A DNA stretch of 64,000 nucleotides from Phycisphaerae bacterium. Lineage in GTDB: Bacteria; Planctomycetota; Phycisphaerae; Phycisphaerales; UBA1924. The translations under genes were made by a program, and so were the position numbers. Shown here piece by piece: positions 45,296 through 53,525 of this stretch. Each line of letters opens with the position of its first letter. The stretch's first letter is position 1. Under the pieces are notes generated by a model that ran no database searches, was not told where the DNA came from, and worked only from the letters and a program-made list of their open reading frames with translations. The stretch lies in assembly GCA_030429705.1 (NCBI GenBank), contig JAUIES010000001.1:558001-622000 (forward strand), in the 5' to 3' direction.

Positions 45296-46177
45296 ATGTC
45301 TGCAACTCCGATTGATGGCCGACAACTCGCCGACAAAACACAACAGCAACTGGCCGTAAGGACGGCGGCGCTCCGCGACCGCGGCTTTGAACCAAGGCTC
45401 GATGCGGTGCTCGTCGAATCGGGTGACAACTCGGCGGTGGTCTATGCTGAAAATCAAGCAACGACCTGCGAACGGCTTGGCATCGGGTACACACTCCATC
45501 GCTTGCCAACAGGTAGCCCGCTCGAAGCGATTGCCGGTTGTTTGAAGTCGCTGGAGGACGACCCGTTGTGCCATGCGATCATGGTGCATTTGCCCATCCC
45601 GGCGGGAATCAGTGCGTACCAGGTGCAGAAACGGATACCGCCTGAAAAAGATGTCGAGGGTGTCAACCCGGCCAACATCGGCAATGTTGTTTACGGACGC
45701 TCGCTGTGGGCACCCTGCACGGCTCTGGCGGCCCTTCGCTTGATCGAGTCAACCGGGGTCGGGCTTCGCGGCGCGAACGCGGTCGTTGTCGGTGCGTCAA
45801 ACCATGTCGGAAAGCCCATCGCGGTCCTCCTGATGCGGGGTGAAGCGACCGTCGTGAGTTGCAACAAATTTTCGCGCAATCTCTCGGCGTTGACGCGTGA
45901 AGCGGACATTTTGGTTGCGGCTGCCGGTGTCCCCGGGCTGATCACGGGCGACATGGTCAAACCCGGCGCCGTCGTTGTCGATGTCGGGGTGAATCGTGTC
46001 ACCGATAGCGAGGGCAACCGAAAGACGGTTGGCGATGTGGCTTTTGACGAGGTCAACAAGGTAGCCGGGTTTCTGAGCCCTGTGCCCGGTGGCGTGGGAC
46101 CTATGACGGTGACCGTGCTGCTCACCAATGTGGTCGAAGCGGCGGAAAACGCAGCCGACGCTGAAATTCAGACCTGA
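45296..46177 (+). CDS. folD: FolD-family protein (methylene-THF dehydrogenase/cyclohydrolase) with changed catalytic residues
   Basis: A 293-residue FolD homologue. The Rossmann part is conserved: AVVVGASNHVGKPIAVLL, VVVDVGVNRV and the end PVPGGVGPMTVTVLL. In the catalytic part the E. coli residues Tyr50, Lys54, Gln98 and Asp121 correspond here to Tyr50, Gln54 (VVYAENQATT), His98 (IMVHLPIP) and Asp119 (PPEKDVEG). Lys and Gln are essential for cyclohydrolase chemistry in family members studied. So the protein may keep dehydrogenase activity only, or have another substrate. PCTP is PCTA. The start is ATG at 45296, the frame being open to 44792. It is divergent from ligA. Confidence 0.85.
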   Translation: MSATPIDGRQLADKTQQQLAVRTAALRDRGFEPRLDAVLVESGDNSAVVYAENQATTCERLGIGYTLHRLPTGSPLEAIAGCLKSLEDDPLCHAIMVHLPIPAGISAYQVQKRIPPEKDVEGVNPANIGNVVYGRSLWAPCTALAALRLIESTGVGLRGANAVVVGASNHVGKPIAVLLMRGEATVVSCNKFSRNLSALTREADILVAAAGVPGLITGDMVKPGAVVVDVGVNRVTDSEGNRKTVGDVAFDEVNKVAGFLSPVPGGVGPMTVTVLLTNVVEAAENAADAEIQT

Positions 46178-46252
46178 TGGCACCGTTCGATATGATTGAC
46201 ACCGATCGCCCGCTACACTTGAAGGCATCAGTATGAACGCGCGGAGTACACC

Positions 46253-46573
46253 ATGACACTGGCATTTTTGCAAAGCATCGGTCCGATGGAATACATGATC
46301 ATCGGGGTCGTCATGCTGCTGTTGTTCGGGCGGCGGCTTCCTGAAGTCGGCCGAAGCCTTGGCAAAGGCCTCGTTGAGTTCAAAAAGGGACTCAAGGATG
46401 TCGATGACGAGGTGAAAAGCGTTGACCCACGGACCCCGTATGAGTCCACCCCTTCAACGAGTGGAGCAGCACAGGTTTCATCGGCTGCCCGCGCCCCGCT
46501 CGGGCCAGGCGGAGAAGAACGCCGCGTCCACGCCAGTGAAGAAGTCGTCCACGAGACAGAAAACAAGGACTGA
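46253..46573 (+). CDS. tatA: Twin-arginine translocase TatA/TatB-family protein
   Basis: A 106-residue Tat pore component: short N-terminal membrane helix (MEYMIIGVVMLLLFG), the FGRRLPEVGRSLGKGL hinge and amphipathic helix, then a polar, charged tail. TatA-type proteins assemble to let folded proteins across the inner membrane. This fits the Tat signal of the sugar isomerase at 50533. The tail is longer than the minimum, and TatA and TatB cannot be separated with certainty, though the short amphipathic helix favours TatA. It follows folD by 75 bases. No tatC is in the window. Confidence 0.9.
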   Translation: MTLAFLQSIGPMEYMIIGVVMLLLFGRRLPEVGRSLGKGLVEFKKGLKDVDDEVKSVDPRTPYESTPSTSGAAQVSSAARAPLGPGGEERRVHASEEVVHETENKD

Positions 46574-46630
46574 TCACGCGCTCAATCGGGCGGACAGTCG
46601 CCTGTGTGCGGGCTACCATGCACCCGCTTC

Positions 46631-46704
46631 GGCGAGGTAGCTCAGCTGGCTAGAGCGGTGGATTCATAACCCACAGGTCGGGAGTTCAAGTCTCCCCCTC
46701 GCCA
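46631..46704 (+). tRNA. tRNA-Met (anticodon CAT)
   Basis: Cloverleaf of 74 bases with acceptor GGCGAGG/CCTCGCC and discriminator A, anticodon loop TTCATAA. The first pair next to the loop is an A-C mismatch. The CCA is not encoded. It could be elongator Met. The initiator type would normally have an unpaired first acceptor base, which is paired here, and a lysidine-modified Ile tRNA cannot be fully excluded. Confidence 0.9.
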
Positions 46705-46722
46705 TTTCCCGAACCATGACCA

Positions 46723-46756
46723 AACGACAACTTCGACGAGTTGTCGTTGTTTTTTT
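46723..46756 (+). terminator. Terminator of tRNA-Met
   Basis: Ten-base arms AACGACAACT / AGTTGTCGTT with loop TCGACG, then G and seven T. It begins 19 bases after the tRNA. Confidence 0.9.
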
Positions 46757-46826
46757 GGTTTTCAGACGATCACCGACCCGATGGCGCGGTAGTCTGATAT
46801 GGACACACATCATCCGGAGACCCGAA

Positions 46827-47987
46827 ATGACCACGAAGATTGTCATTGGATCACTCGTCGGACTCGGCCTGCTCGCAGGCGGTGCGGTACTCGCAGCTCG
46901 TTTGGGCACGACAACCGAGCCGGACTACGACACGAACCAACTCGCACTGGCTGACGGAACAGGCATTGATCATGACGCAAATGATGTTGTCGCCAAGCCT
47001 CGCATCATCCTCGATGAGCGTGATGCTGATGAGCCATCGACACATGCAGGTCCGCTCGGTTTGAGCAACCGAAGTGGGTTCCAGATGCACGGCGGCGATT
47101 TCAAATCCATCGAAAAGTCAAAAGAAGATTGGATGGCCCGGTTTGACACCGACAGCGACGGCCACCTGAGCGAAGAAGAAATCATCGCATCAAAAGAAGT
47201 GTTGCGAGCTGAGCGTGAAGCCCGCAAATTGCAGTGGTTGCTTGAAAAGTATGACACTGACAATGACGGTGTTCTCAGCGCCGAAGAGAACGAGCAAATT
47301 GAAGCCGACCGACTCGAACGAATCGCCAAACGGGAGAAACGCGAAGCCGAACGCAAGCAGTTGGCGCTCGATGCATACGACACCGATGGCGACGGCGTGC
47401 TTTCGGACGCTGAGAAAGAAATCGGCCGTCAGGCGCATCGCGACTACATGACGAAGCAGCATGAAGCGATGCAAGCGATGTTTGACGCCGACAGCAACGG
47501 CGAAGTCACAAACGACGAACGCAAAGCGATGCACGAGACCATGAGTTCGTTTTTTCGAGACGTGAAACTGGTCCGCACTTTCGACGCTGATGGCGATCAC
47601 GCAATCACAACTGCCGACATGCCCGCGTACATGGACATGTTCCTTGCGGGTGATGCACGGGCTGACCTTGACCACAACGGTGTCGTCAACGAAGCCGACC
47701 TGGCGAGTTTTCAGCAAGTTGCGCTGACCCCACCGAATCCGGCGATGGTCGAAGCGATGGGTTGGTTCCAGAATGCACCCCCTTCAGTGGATGGCGGCTT
47801 TGGCAACATCATGATGCTGGGAGGCGGCAAAGACATGATCGTGCACACCGTCGAAGGCGGCAACATGACGATCAAGGGTGTGAAAGGCACATTTAGAGTG
47901 AACGCTGAACTCAGCGATATGCCGCTCGACGGCGGCGAACACGCCATTGTGATCATCGAGACGATTGAATCAGTAAAAGATGATTGA
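46827..47987 (+). CDS. Membrane-anchored protein with six EF-hand loops (paralogue 1)
   Basis: A 386-residue protein with an N-terminal membrane segment (IVIGSLVGLGLLAGGAVLAA) and six EF-hand calcium loops: residues 107-118, 143-154, 185-196, 220-231, 253-264 and 280-291 (for example DTDGDGVLSDAE). Charged helices with many Arg, Glu and Lys lie between loops 2 and 3, as in a long coiled arm. The C-terminal 70 residues form a separate beta domain (IVHTVEGGNMTIKGVKG). Probably a Ca-binding envelope protein. It is 156 bases from its paralogue and shares N-terminal residues and loop order. The start is ATG at 46827 behind CGGAGA. Confidence 0.82.
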   Translation: MTTKIVIGSLVGLGLLAGGAVLAARLGTTTEPDYDTNQLALADGTGIDHDANDVVAKPRIILDERDADEPSTHAGPLGLSNRSGFQMHGGDFKSIEKSKEDWMARFDTDSDGHLSEEEIIASKEVLRAEREARKLQWLLEKYDTDNDGVLSAEENEQIEADRLERIAKREKREAERKQLALDAYDTDGDGVLSDAEKEIGRQAHRDYMTKQHEAMQAMFDADSNGEVTNDERKAMHETMSSFFRDVKLVRTFDADGDHAITTADMPAYMDMFLAGDARADLDHNGVVNEADLASFQQVALTPPNPAMVEAMGWFQNAPPSVDGGFGNIMMLGGGKDMIVHTVEGGNMTIKGVKGTFRVNAELSDMPLDGGEHAIVIIETIESVKDD

Positions 47988-48142
47988 TCGCGGATTACAG
48001 ACCCAGTCAAAAACCTAATAGTCTAAATCTGTAAACAACGATAATTGTGGTGACATATATCTCGCCATCGGCAATGGACCGTCCGAGTTGGCGTTGGTAC
48101 ATGCAGGCGCCGGATGAGCCGGTCGGCCGGGAGGATTTGAAC

Positions 48143-49219
48143 ATGAGCGCGAAGATCATTGTGGGGGCGGTTGCCGGCCTTGGAGTTCTTGCTGGCGGTG
48201 CGATTATCGCCGCTCGCATGGGTGGTAGTCAGGCAGACAAGACTGACGCAGCCACGCTGGCCACCATCCAGGGAAGTGCTGCCGAGATTGATGAAACACC
48301 GGTGGAGAGGCCTCAGATCATCCTCGATGAGCGTGAGATCCCCGAGACACCCGTCGACGGTGAGAGTTCGGCAGCCAATGACCGCAATGGCTTCCAGCGG
48401 AACGGCGGACAGTTTGGTGATCGTCAGAACATGATGGCCGACATGATCGCTCGCTTTGACAAGGATGGCGACGGCGAACTCAATGAAGAAGAACGCGAAG
48501 CAGCTCGCGAAGCGTTCCGCGCTGACCGTGAAGCCCGCCGTCAGCAGTGGCTGCTTGACCGGTACGACGCGGATGGCGATGGCGTGCTGAGTGCTGAAGA
48601 AGAAGCCCAGCGAGAAGCCGACGAAGCCGCCCGCGAAGCCGAGCGTGAAGCCCGTCGGGCCGAGGCGCAAAAGAAAGCACTCGAAGCCTACGACTCAGAT
48701 GGAGACGGCGTGCTTTCCGATGCCGAGAAGCAGGCCGGTCGTGACGCTCGTCGTGAATACATGATGCAGCAACGCGAAGCATTCACCGCGAAATTTGACA
48801 CGGACGGCGACGGCGAACTGACCGGCGATGAACGACGCGTCATTGGCGAAACCATGCGCGATGTGTTCGGCGAAATGCGATTCGTGCGCGAGTTCGACGC
48901 CAACGGCGACAACAGCATCACCATGTCAGATATGCCGGCATATATGGATATGTTCTACGCTGGCGACCGACAAGCCGATGTCAACCGCGACGGCGTTGTC
49001 GATGAAGCCGACCTTGCCGATTTCCAACTCCGTGCCACGACGCCGCTCGATCAGTCGGTGATCGAAGCCATGAATGCATTCAACAATGCACCGCCTTCGG
49101 TTGATGGCGAAGGCGACTGGGGCCGCGGACGACGGGGCGGCGGTGCAACCGGTGGCCGAGGCGGCGATCGCGGAACGCCACGCGGAGGTAACGCTGGCGG
49201 TGGCAACCAGCGCGACTGA
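48143..49219 (+). CDS. Membrane-anchored protein with six EF-hand loops and Gly/Arg-rich tail (paralogue 2)
   Basis: A 358-residue paralogue of the preceding gene, with the same anchor (IIVGAVAGLGVLAGGAIIAA), the shared phrase RPQIILDERE and six EF-hand loops at 106-117, 142-153, 184-195, 219-230, 252-263 and 279-290. The C-terminus differs: about 35 residues rich in Gly and Arg (GRGRRGGGATGGRGGDRG), with no beta domain. The inserted helix is richer in Ala and Arg than in paralogue 1. The start is ATG at 48143, preceded by GGGAGGA. The upstream gap of 156 bases is AT-rich for this genome and holds the likely promoter. Function unknown; a Ca-dependent surface role is likely. Confidence 0.82.
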   Translation: MSAKIIVGAVAGLGVLAGGAIIAARMGGSQADKTDAATLATIQGSAAEIDETPVERPQIILDEREIPETPVDGESSAANDRNGFQRNGGQFGDRQNMMADMIARFDKDGDGELNEEEREAAREAFRADREARRQQWLLDRYDADGDGVLSAEEEAQREADEAAREAEREARRAEAQKKALEAYDSDGDGVLSDAEKQAGRDARREYMMQQREAFTAKFDTDGDGELTGDERRVIGETMRDVFGEMRFVREFDANGDNSITMSDMPAYMDMFYAGDRQADVNRDGVVDEADLADFQLRATTPLDQSVIEAMNAFNNAPPSVDGEGDWGRGRRGGGATGGRGGDRGTPRGGNAGGGNQRD

Positions 49220-49286
49220 TCCTTCGACCTTCTTCGGCTGAGCCGCTGGACCCTGACCGTGCGGAAGCGCTATTGTGTCAGGCATC

Positions 49287-49360
49287 GGGCGCATAGCTCA
49301 GTTGGCTAGAGCGCTGCCGTCACATGGCAGAGGTCACAGGTTCGAGTCCTGTTGCGCCCA
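49287..49360 (+). tRNA. tRNA-Val (anticodon CAC)
   Basis: Cloverleaf of 74 bases: acceptor GGGCGCA/TGCGCCC with discriminator A, anticodon stem CTGCC/GGCAG around loop GTCACAT, T arm with TTCGAGT. The CCA is not encoded. Confidence 0.96.
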
Positions 49361-49375
49361 TTCGAGACATTTCCG

Positions 49376-49417
49376 AAGACCCGTCATGTTCATTCATGGC
49401 GGGTCTTTCTCTTTTTG
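49376..49417 (+). terminator. Terminator of tRNA-Val
   Basis: Arms AAGACCCGTCATG / CATGGCGGGTCTT (one mismatch) around a six-base loop, then a T-rich stretch (TTTCTCTTTTT). The convergent GH17 gene on the other strand ends 43 bases away. Confidence 0.8.
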
Positions 49418-49459
49418 ATATCCGGGACATCTGTGACCCAGATGCACATCCAACCATCG

Positions 49460-50464
49460 TCAGGGTTTGACTGATTCGTGCGAGCGTGGCTGCTGTGCGT
49501 CAATCCAACGCTTCATGGCCGGTTTCGGGCTTCGATCGGCGTTGAACAGGCCCCAGTGCTTTTCGACCTCGTTGGGGTGCGAGCCGCCTTTCCAGTTTTC
49601 ATCAAACGCTGCAAAGAAGAAATGGGGCATGCGTGCTTCGTCAGCCCAGTGGCGATAGGCACGGTAGAAGAGTTCCTGTTCGCCCCCACCCGCTTTGCCT
49701 TTGATCAACTTGGCCTGCTCGCCTTCAGTGTGCACTGTGGTTGCCCAACCTGTTTCACAATGCACAATCATTTTCTCGGGATGACGCTGCTGAATATCTC
49801 TAATTTGCTCACGGGTCCAGTTCAACGCCTGATGCAATTGCTGACCGTTCCACATGGCATACGCATGTAGGCCGATGAAATCACATGCTTCTGCGACGCG
49901 GGTCGACTCGGGCTTGTTCCAGAAATTGTAATCGTCGCAGGTCGTGACCGGAACACTCGTCGCCGAGCGAACCTGGGCGAGGTAGTCGAGCAAGGTGTCC
50001 ATGTTGACGCGGTGACCTGACCAGAAAACCTGCGTCTCGTTTCCGACATTAATCGCAGCCACAACATCGGGGTAGGCATTGGCGATGCGAATTGCATTCG
50101 CCACCTCGGATCGGTTGGCCGATGTGGCTTCGGGCGAAGACTCGGTCGCGATCCACGCGCCGAGCATCATTCTGATCGGCAGGTTGTCTTCTCTGATGAT
50201 GGCGCAGACGCGCTCAGCAGATCGAGTGCCATAGAGACGAATGAACTGCCAATGATCTTTGATAATGTGTAGATCTTCGCGGAGTTGTTCGTTCGTCGGA
50301 GCATCGCCATCCGGCGATTGGCCGTCGCGGTATTCGCCATACGCGATGCCCGCTCCCGCCCACTCACCTTCATTCGAGAAGTCAATAATCCGCTGTTCGT
50401 CAGCCTGTGCGAAAGAAATCGACGAAACCAAAGCAATACAGAACAACAGGAAGAGCGTTTTCAT
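49460..50464 (-). CDS. GH17-like exo-beta-1,3-glucanase family protein
   Basis: Secreted protein of 334 residues with a signal peptide (FLLFCIALVSSISFAQ) and a TIM barrel of the GH17 type. FIRLYGTR opens the barrel, Glu143 in INVGNETQVFW is the likely acid/base (Asn-Glu motif), and Glu237 in VHCETGWATTV is the likely nucleophile. The end of the barrel is FFFAAFDENWKGG. It should cleave beta-1,3-glucans such as laminarin. The start is ATG at 50464 with a weak ribosome site; the frame is open to 50680. The sugar isomerase gene lies upstream on the same strand, 69 bases away. Confidence 0.82.
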   Translation of the reverse strand: MKTLFLLFCIALVSSISFAQADEQRIIDFSNEGEWAGAGIAYGEYRDGQSPDGDAPTNEQLREDLHIIKDHWQFIRLYGTRSAERVCAIIREDNLPIRMMLGAWIATESSPEATSANRSEVANAIRIANAYPDVVAAINVGNETQVFWSGHRVNMDTLLDYLAQVRSATSVPVTTCDDYNFWNKPESTRVAEACDFIGLHAYAMWNGQQLHQALNWTREQIRDIQQRHPEKMIVHCETGWATTVHTEGEQAKLIKGKAGGGEQELFYRAYRHWADEARMPHFFFAAFDENWKGGSHPNEVEKHWGLFNADRSPKPAMKRWIDAQQPRSHESVKP

Positions 50465-50532
50465 GCTGGCGATCTTTCGATTAATGGATTCACGGAGCTG
50501 AATCTTGGCTTCACAGAAAACACCGAGACCGG

Positions 50533-51489
50533 CTACAGGTTTGCAGCCTCGATGGTTGCCACGGTCTTCTCGAGCCCGATCCTGGTTACTTCGGCGTGAT
50601 CGGATGCCCAGTATGACGGGTTGTAGAGTTCGAGCGAGATACATCCGGCGTAGCCGATCGACTTCAAGTCGCGGAGGCACTGACCCAGCGGCAGAATGCC
50701 ATCGCCCGGATACACCCGGTGCTTGTCTTCGAGTTGGTCCTTTGGCGGCTGAGCGGGTGCGTCGTTGTATTGGAAGATGGCGATGAAATCACCGCGTAAG
50801 TGTTTGAGCCCATGAAACCCGGAGTTGCCGATGAGCATGTGGAAGACATCGGGAATAATCTTGGCTTTGGGGTGGTCGGCATCGATCGCCACCTGTGCCG
50901 CCTGCCCCATGGTGCGAGCGCCTTCGAGGAACTGGACGAACACCAGTGCGGGGTTGATGCCATAGTCATTGAGTCCGATCTCAAGGATCTCGCGATAACG
51001 GGCAGCCGCCCAGAACGGGTCAAACTCGCGCCACGGTCGGGCGGGCTGAGGGATGGTCTGGATATGCTCTGCTCCGATTGCAGCCGCCTGCCGCATGCGT
51101 CGGCGTGAATCAACCAATGACGCGTCAAATGCTTCACGGGTGGGCGGAATGGCGTTCCACAAGCCGATCACGCTGGGGACGAACAACCCTGCGTCTTTGA
51201 TGCGCTTGCCCAGATCACCCAGATCTCCACCATTTGATTCATATTCGTGAATCTCGCCCTCCCAAGGCTCGATTGCATCAAATCCGGTTTGTGAAGCGAA
51301 TTTGATCTTGTCAAGCAGACTTGCCGGGCGAATGGTGGCCGTATCAAGGCAGATCGGCCACGGGCTACGCCCCCCCTGAAACGATTTCTTGACTGATACG
51401 ACTGCGTCTGGTTGCGATGATGCTGACCGCGCAAGGGCTGGAACTGCCAGCCCGGCAACGCCACCGGTGAGAAATGACCGTCTTTGCAT
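50533..51489 (-). CDS. Tat-exported sugar phosphate isomerase/epimerase-like TIM-barrel protein
   Basis: A 318-residue xylose-isomerase-like TIM-barrel protein (AP endonuclease 2 superfamily). The N-terminus MQRRSFLTGGVAGLAV is a Tat signal. The body contains ASQTGFDAIEPWEGE, IIPDVFHMLIG and GCISLELYNPSYW, the family's metal-ligand positions (Glu/Asp/His). These proteins isomerise or epimerise sugars, and in planctomycetes related enzymes accompany DUF1080 proteins. The start is ATG at 51489 just after GAGGAGG. An ATG at 51507 is possible but less well placed. It is divergent from the DUF1080-SASA gene (260-base gap). Confidence 0.82.
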   Translation of the reverse strand: MQRRSFLTGGVAGLAVPALARSASSQPDAVVSVKKSFQGGRSPWPICLDTATIRPASLLDKIKFASQTGFDAIEPWEGEIHEYESNGGDLGDLGKRIKDAGLFVPSVIGLWNAIPPTREAFDASLVDSRRRMRQAAAIGAEHIQTIPQPARPWREFDPFWAAARYREILEIGLNDYGINPALVFVQFLEGARTMGQAAQVAIDADHPKAKIIPDVFHMLIGNSGFHGLKHLRGDFIAIFQYNDAPAQPPKDQLEDKHRVYPGDGILPLGQCLRDLKSIGYAGCISLELYNPSYWASDHAEVTRIGLEKTVATIEAANL

Positions 51490-51670
51490 GGGAGCCTCCT
51501 CGTTCAAATCGTGCTACGCAGCCTATACCAAAACGCGCCTCAGAGTGCAGAGGCGCCCCGACGGGCATTGGCTCGCGTTGAATGATGACAGCCCAAATCC
51601 ATCGACACATCCCGAATCCTGTTGCGAACCTGTCCGAAATCCAAACTTTCAAAGACCGAGGCCGATCATA

Positions 51671-51694
51671 CACGGGATAGGAATCCGTGATAAT
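51671..51694. promoter_or_regulatory. Inverted repeat with overlapping GATAAT, candidate control region
   Basis: CACGGGAT / ATCCGTG with one bulged G, ending on a GATAAT hexamer at 51689-51694, 56 bases before the DUF1080-SASA start. This is the main structure in the 260-base gap between the divergent isomerase and DUF1080-SASA genes. No clear -35 was found. Confidence 0.3.
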
Positions 51695-51749
51695 GTGTTT
51701 CTGCAGCATGTCAGAACACACACCCACACCGAACTGAGGGCACTCCTTC

Positions 51750-53495
51750 ATGCATTTCAAACGCTTGCTCACCTTCGCCGGTATCGCCGTCGCTTTTGCC
51801 ACCCTGTGTGTGCACGCGGCTCAGCCGACAGAATCTGCGCAGTCGCTGTTCAATGGAACTGATCTTCGAGGCTGGCACGCCGATGTACCCGAAGCCGACA
51901 ACAAGCCTGACCTTCGATCGAGTTTCATCGTGCGCGATGGCATGTTGGTGAGCCTCGGACGACCACTCGGCCACCTGATCACCAACGATGACTTTGAGAA
52001 TTACCGGCTCGATATCGAATACCGGTTTGCAGGCGAGCCGGGCAACTGTGGCGTGCTCGTGCACGCGTCGACGCCACGCGAATTATACGGCATGTTTCCA
52101 AAGTCGATCGAAGTGCAGATGTATCGCGGCAATGCGGGCGATTTCTGGTGCATCGGCGAGAACATCGCAGTCGACAATATGGCCGATCGGCGAGCGGGCG
52201 AGCCGGAAACCTGGGGGGGTCAAGCCAACCAATCACGGCGTGTGCTCAACCTGACCGATGACAGCGAGAACCCGATCGGCGACTGGAACCGAATGATCAT
52301 CGAATGCCTTGACGACCGCGTGCGCGTCTGGGTCAATGGTGATCTCGTCAACGATGGCTTCGATTGCACCGCGCAGCGCGGGCGGATCGCGGTGCAGGCC
52401 GAGGGAGCAGAGGTGGAGTTTCGCAAACTCAACCTGACCCCGATTTCACAACTGTCACCCAAGGATGCCAAACTTGGGGTTCTCTCGCAGGACGCGATCG
52501 AACCGACCATTTCTCAGGAGGACCCGGTCCGCGTGTTCATCCTGGCCGGTCAATCCAACATGGAAGGGAAAGCCCAAATTGCGCTGCTCGATCGGCAGAT
52601 CCAGAAGCCGGAGAACGCGGTGCTCTTCGAGCGGTTTTGTGATGGTGACGAGTACCGGGTGCGCGACGATGTATGGATCAACTACCTGAACCGCCGAGGC
52701 GCTTTGACGGTCGGATATGGCTCACCCGACCGGATCGGAGCAGAACTCGCTTTTGGCACCGTCATGGGCGACCACTTCAATGAACCAGTCCTGCTCATCA
52801 AGACAGCCTGGGGGGGTAAGAGTATTCAGCGCGATTTTCGGCCGCCAAGTGCAGGTCTGCCCTCGGCTCAAGTGCTTGCAGACATCCTCACACAAACGAA
52901 CGAGAATCGAGCCAAAAACAATCAGCAAGCACTCACGCTTGACGACATTCGGGCGACTTATGGCCACTTCTACCGCGCGATGATCGACGAAGTTCGGACC
53001 GCACTCGAAGACATGGACGAACGGTTCCCGAGTCTTGCAGGTCGAGAGTACGAACTCTCTGGCTTGGTCTGGTTTCAAGGTTGGAATGATCAATACAACG
53101 GCGCCGAGTTGGAGTATGAATCGAATCTTGCACACTTCATCAATGATGTACGCTCCGATCTTGATGCACCGCAACTGCCTGTGGTCATCGGCGTGATGGG
53201 ACAAAATGGGTCATCGCCCGCGACGGGTGCCATGCTGACAATTCAACAAGCACAGTTGGCTGTGCCAGGGCACCTCGCGCTTGATGGAACCGTGCGCGCT
53301 GTGCGCACTGACCTGCTCGTTGATGCGGCAGCAGAAGCCTTGTACCCATCGTGGAAAGAACGCCGCGACGAGTGGGATCAGATCGGCAGCGACCACCCCT
53401 ACCACTACTACGGCAGTGCAGTCTGGTTCACACGGATCGGTTCGGCGTTCGCTGATGCGATGCTCGATCTACTCGGTGAATCAAGCCGTGAATAG
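51750..53495 (+). CDS. DUF1080 (3-keto-glycoside hydrolase-like) and SASA esterase fusion
   Basis: A 581-residue exported protein with a signal peptide. Residues about 30-225 are the DUF1080 / 3-keto-disaccharide hydrolase jelly roll (SLFNGTDLRGWHADV, then FVRDGMLV-type strands and NCGVLVHASTP). Residues about 258-575 are a SASA-type SGNH esterase: FILAGQSNMEGKAQ with the Ser nucleophile, KTAWGGKSIQRDF, LVWFQGWNDQYNG and the Asp/His end HPYHYYGSAVWF. So one polypeptide could de-acylate a sugar and cleave a keto-glycoside. The start is ATG at 51750. The upstream TIM-barrel and GH17 genes suggest a joint polysaccharide-degrading role. Confidence 0.85.
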   Translation: MHFKRLLTFAGIAVAFATLCVHAAQPTESAQSLFNGTDLRGWHADVPEADNKPDLRSSFIVRDGMLVSLGRPLGHLITNDDFENYRLDIEYRFAGEPGNCGVLVHASTPRELYGMFPKSIEVQMYRGNAGDFWCIGENIAVDNMADRRAGEPETWGGQANQSRRVLNLTDDSENPIGDWNRMIIECLDDRVRVWVNGDLVNDGFDCTAQRGRIAVQAEGAEVEFRKLNLTPISQLSPKDAKLGVLSQDAIEPTISQEDPVRVFILAGQSNMEGKAQIALLDRQIQKPENAVLFERFCDGDEYRVRDDVWINYLNRRGALTVGYGSPDRIGAELAFGTVMGDHFNEPVLLIKTAWGGKSIQRDFRPPSAGLPSAQVLADILTQTNENRAKNNQQALTLDDIRATYGHFYRAMIDEVRTALEDMDERFPSLAGREYELSGLVWFQGWNDQYNGAELEYESNLAHFINDVRSDLDAPQLPVVIGVMGQNGSSPATGAMLTIQQAQLAVPGHLALDGTVRAVRTDLLVDAAAEALYPSWKERRDEWDQIGSDHPYHYYGSAVWFTRIGSAFADAMLDLLGESSRE

Positions 53496-53525
53496 ATGGA
53501 TTGGTTCGCCAACCCGACTAGCAAT

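Noticed and set aside
46827-49219. CRISPR-like or tandem repeat array from the recurring GACxxxGATGGCGAC-type stretches
   Set aside because: These are EF-hand codons (Asp-x-Asp-Gly-Asp-Gly) within proteins, at irregular distances and without unique spacers.
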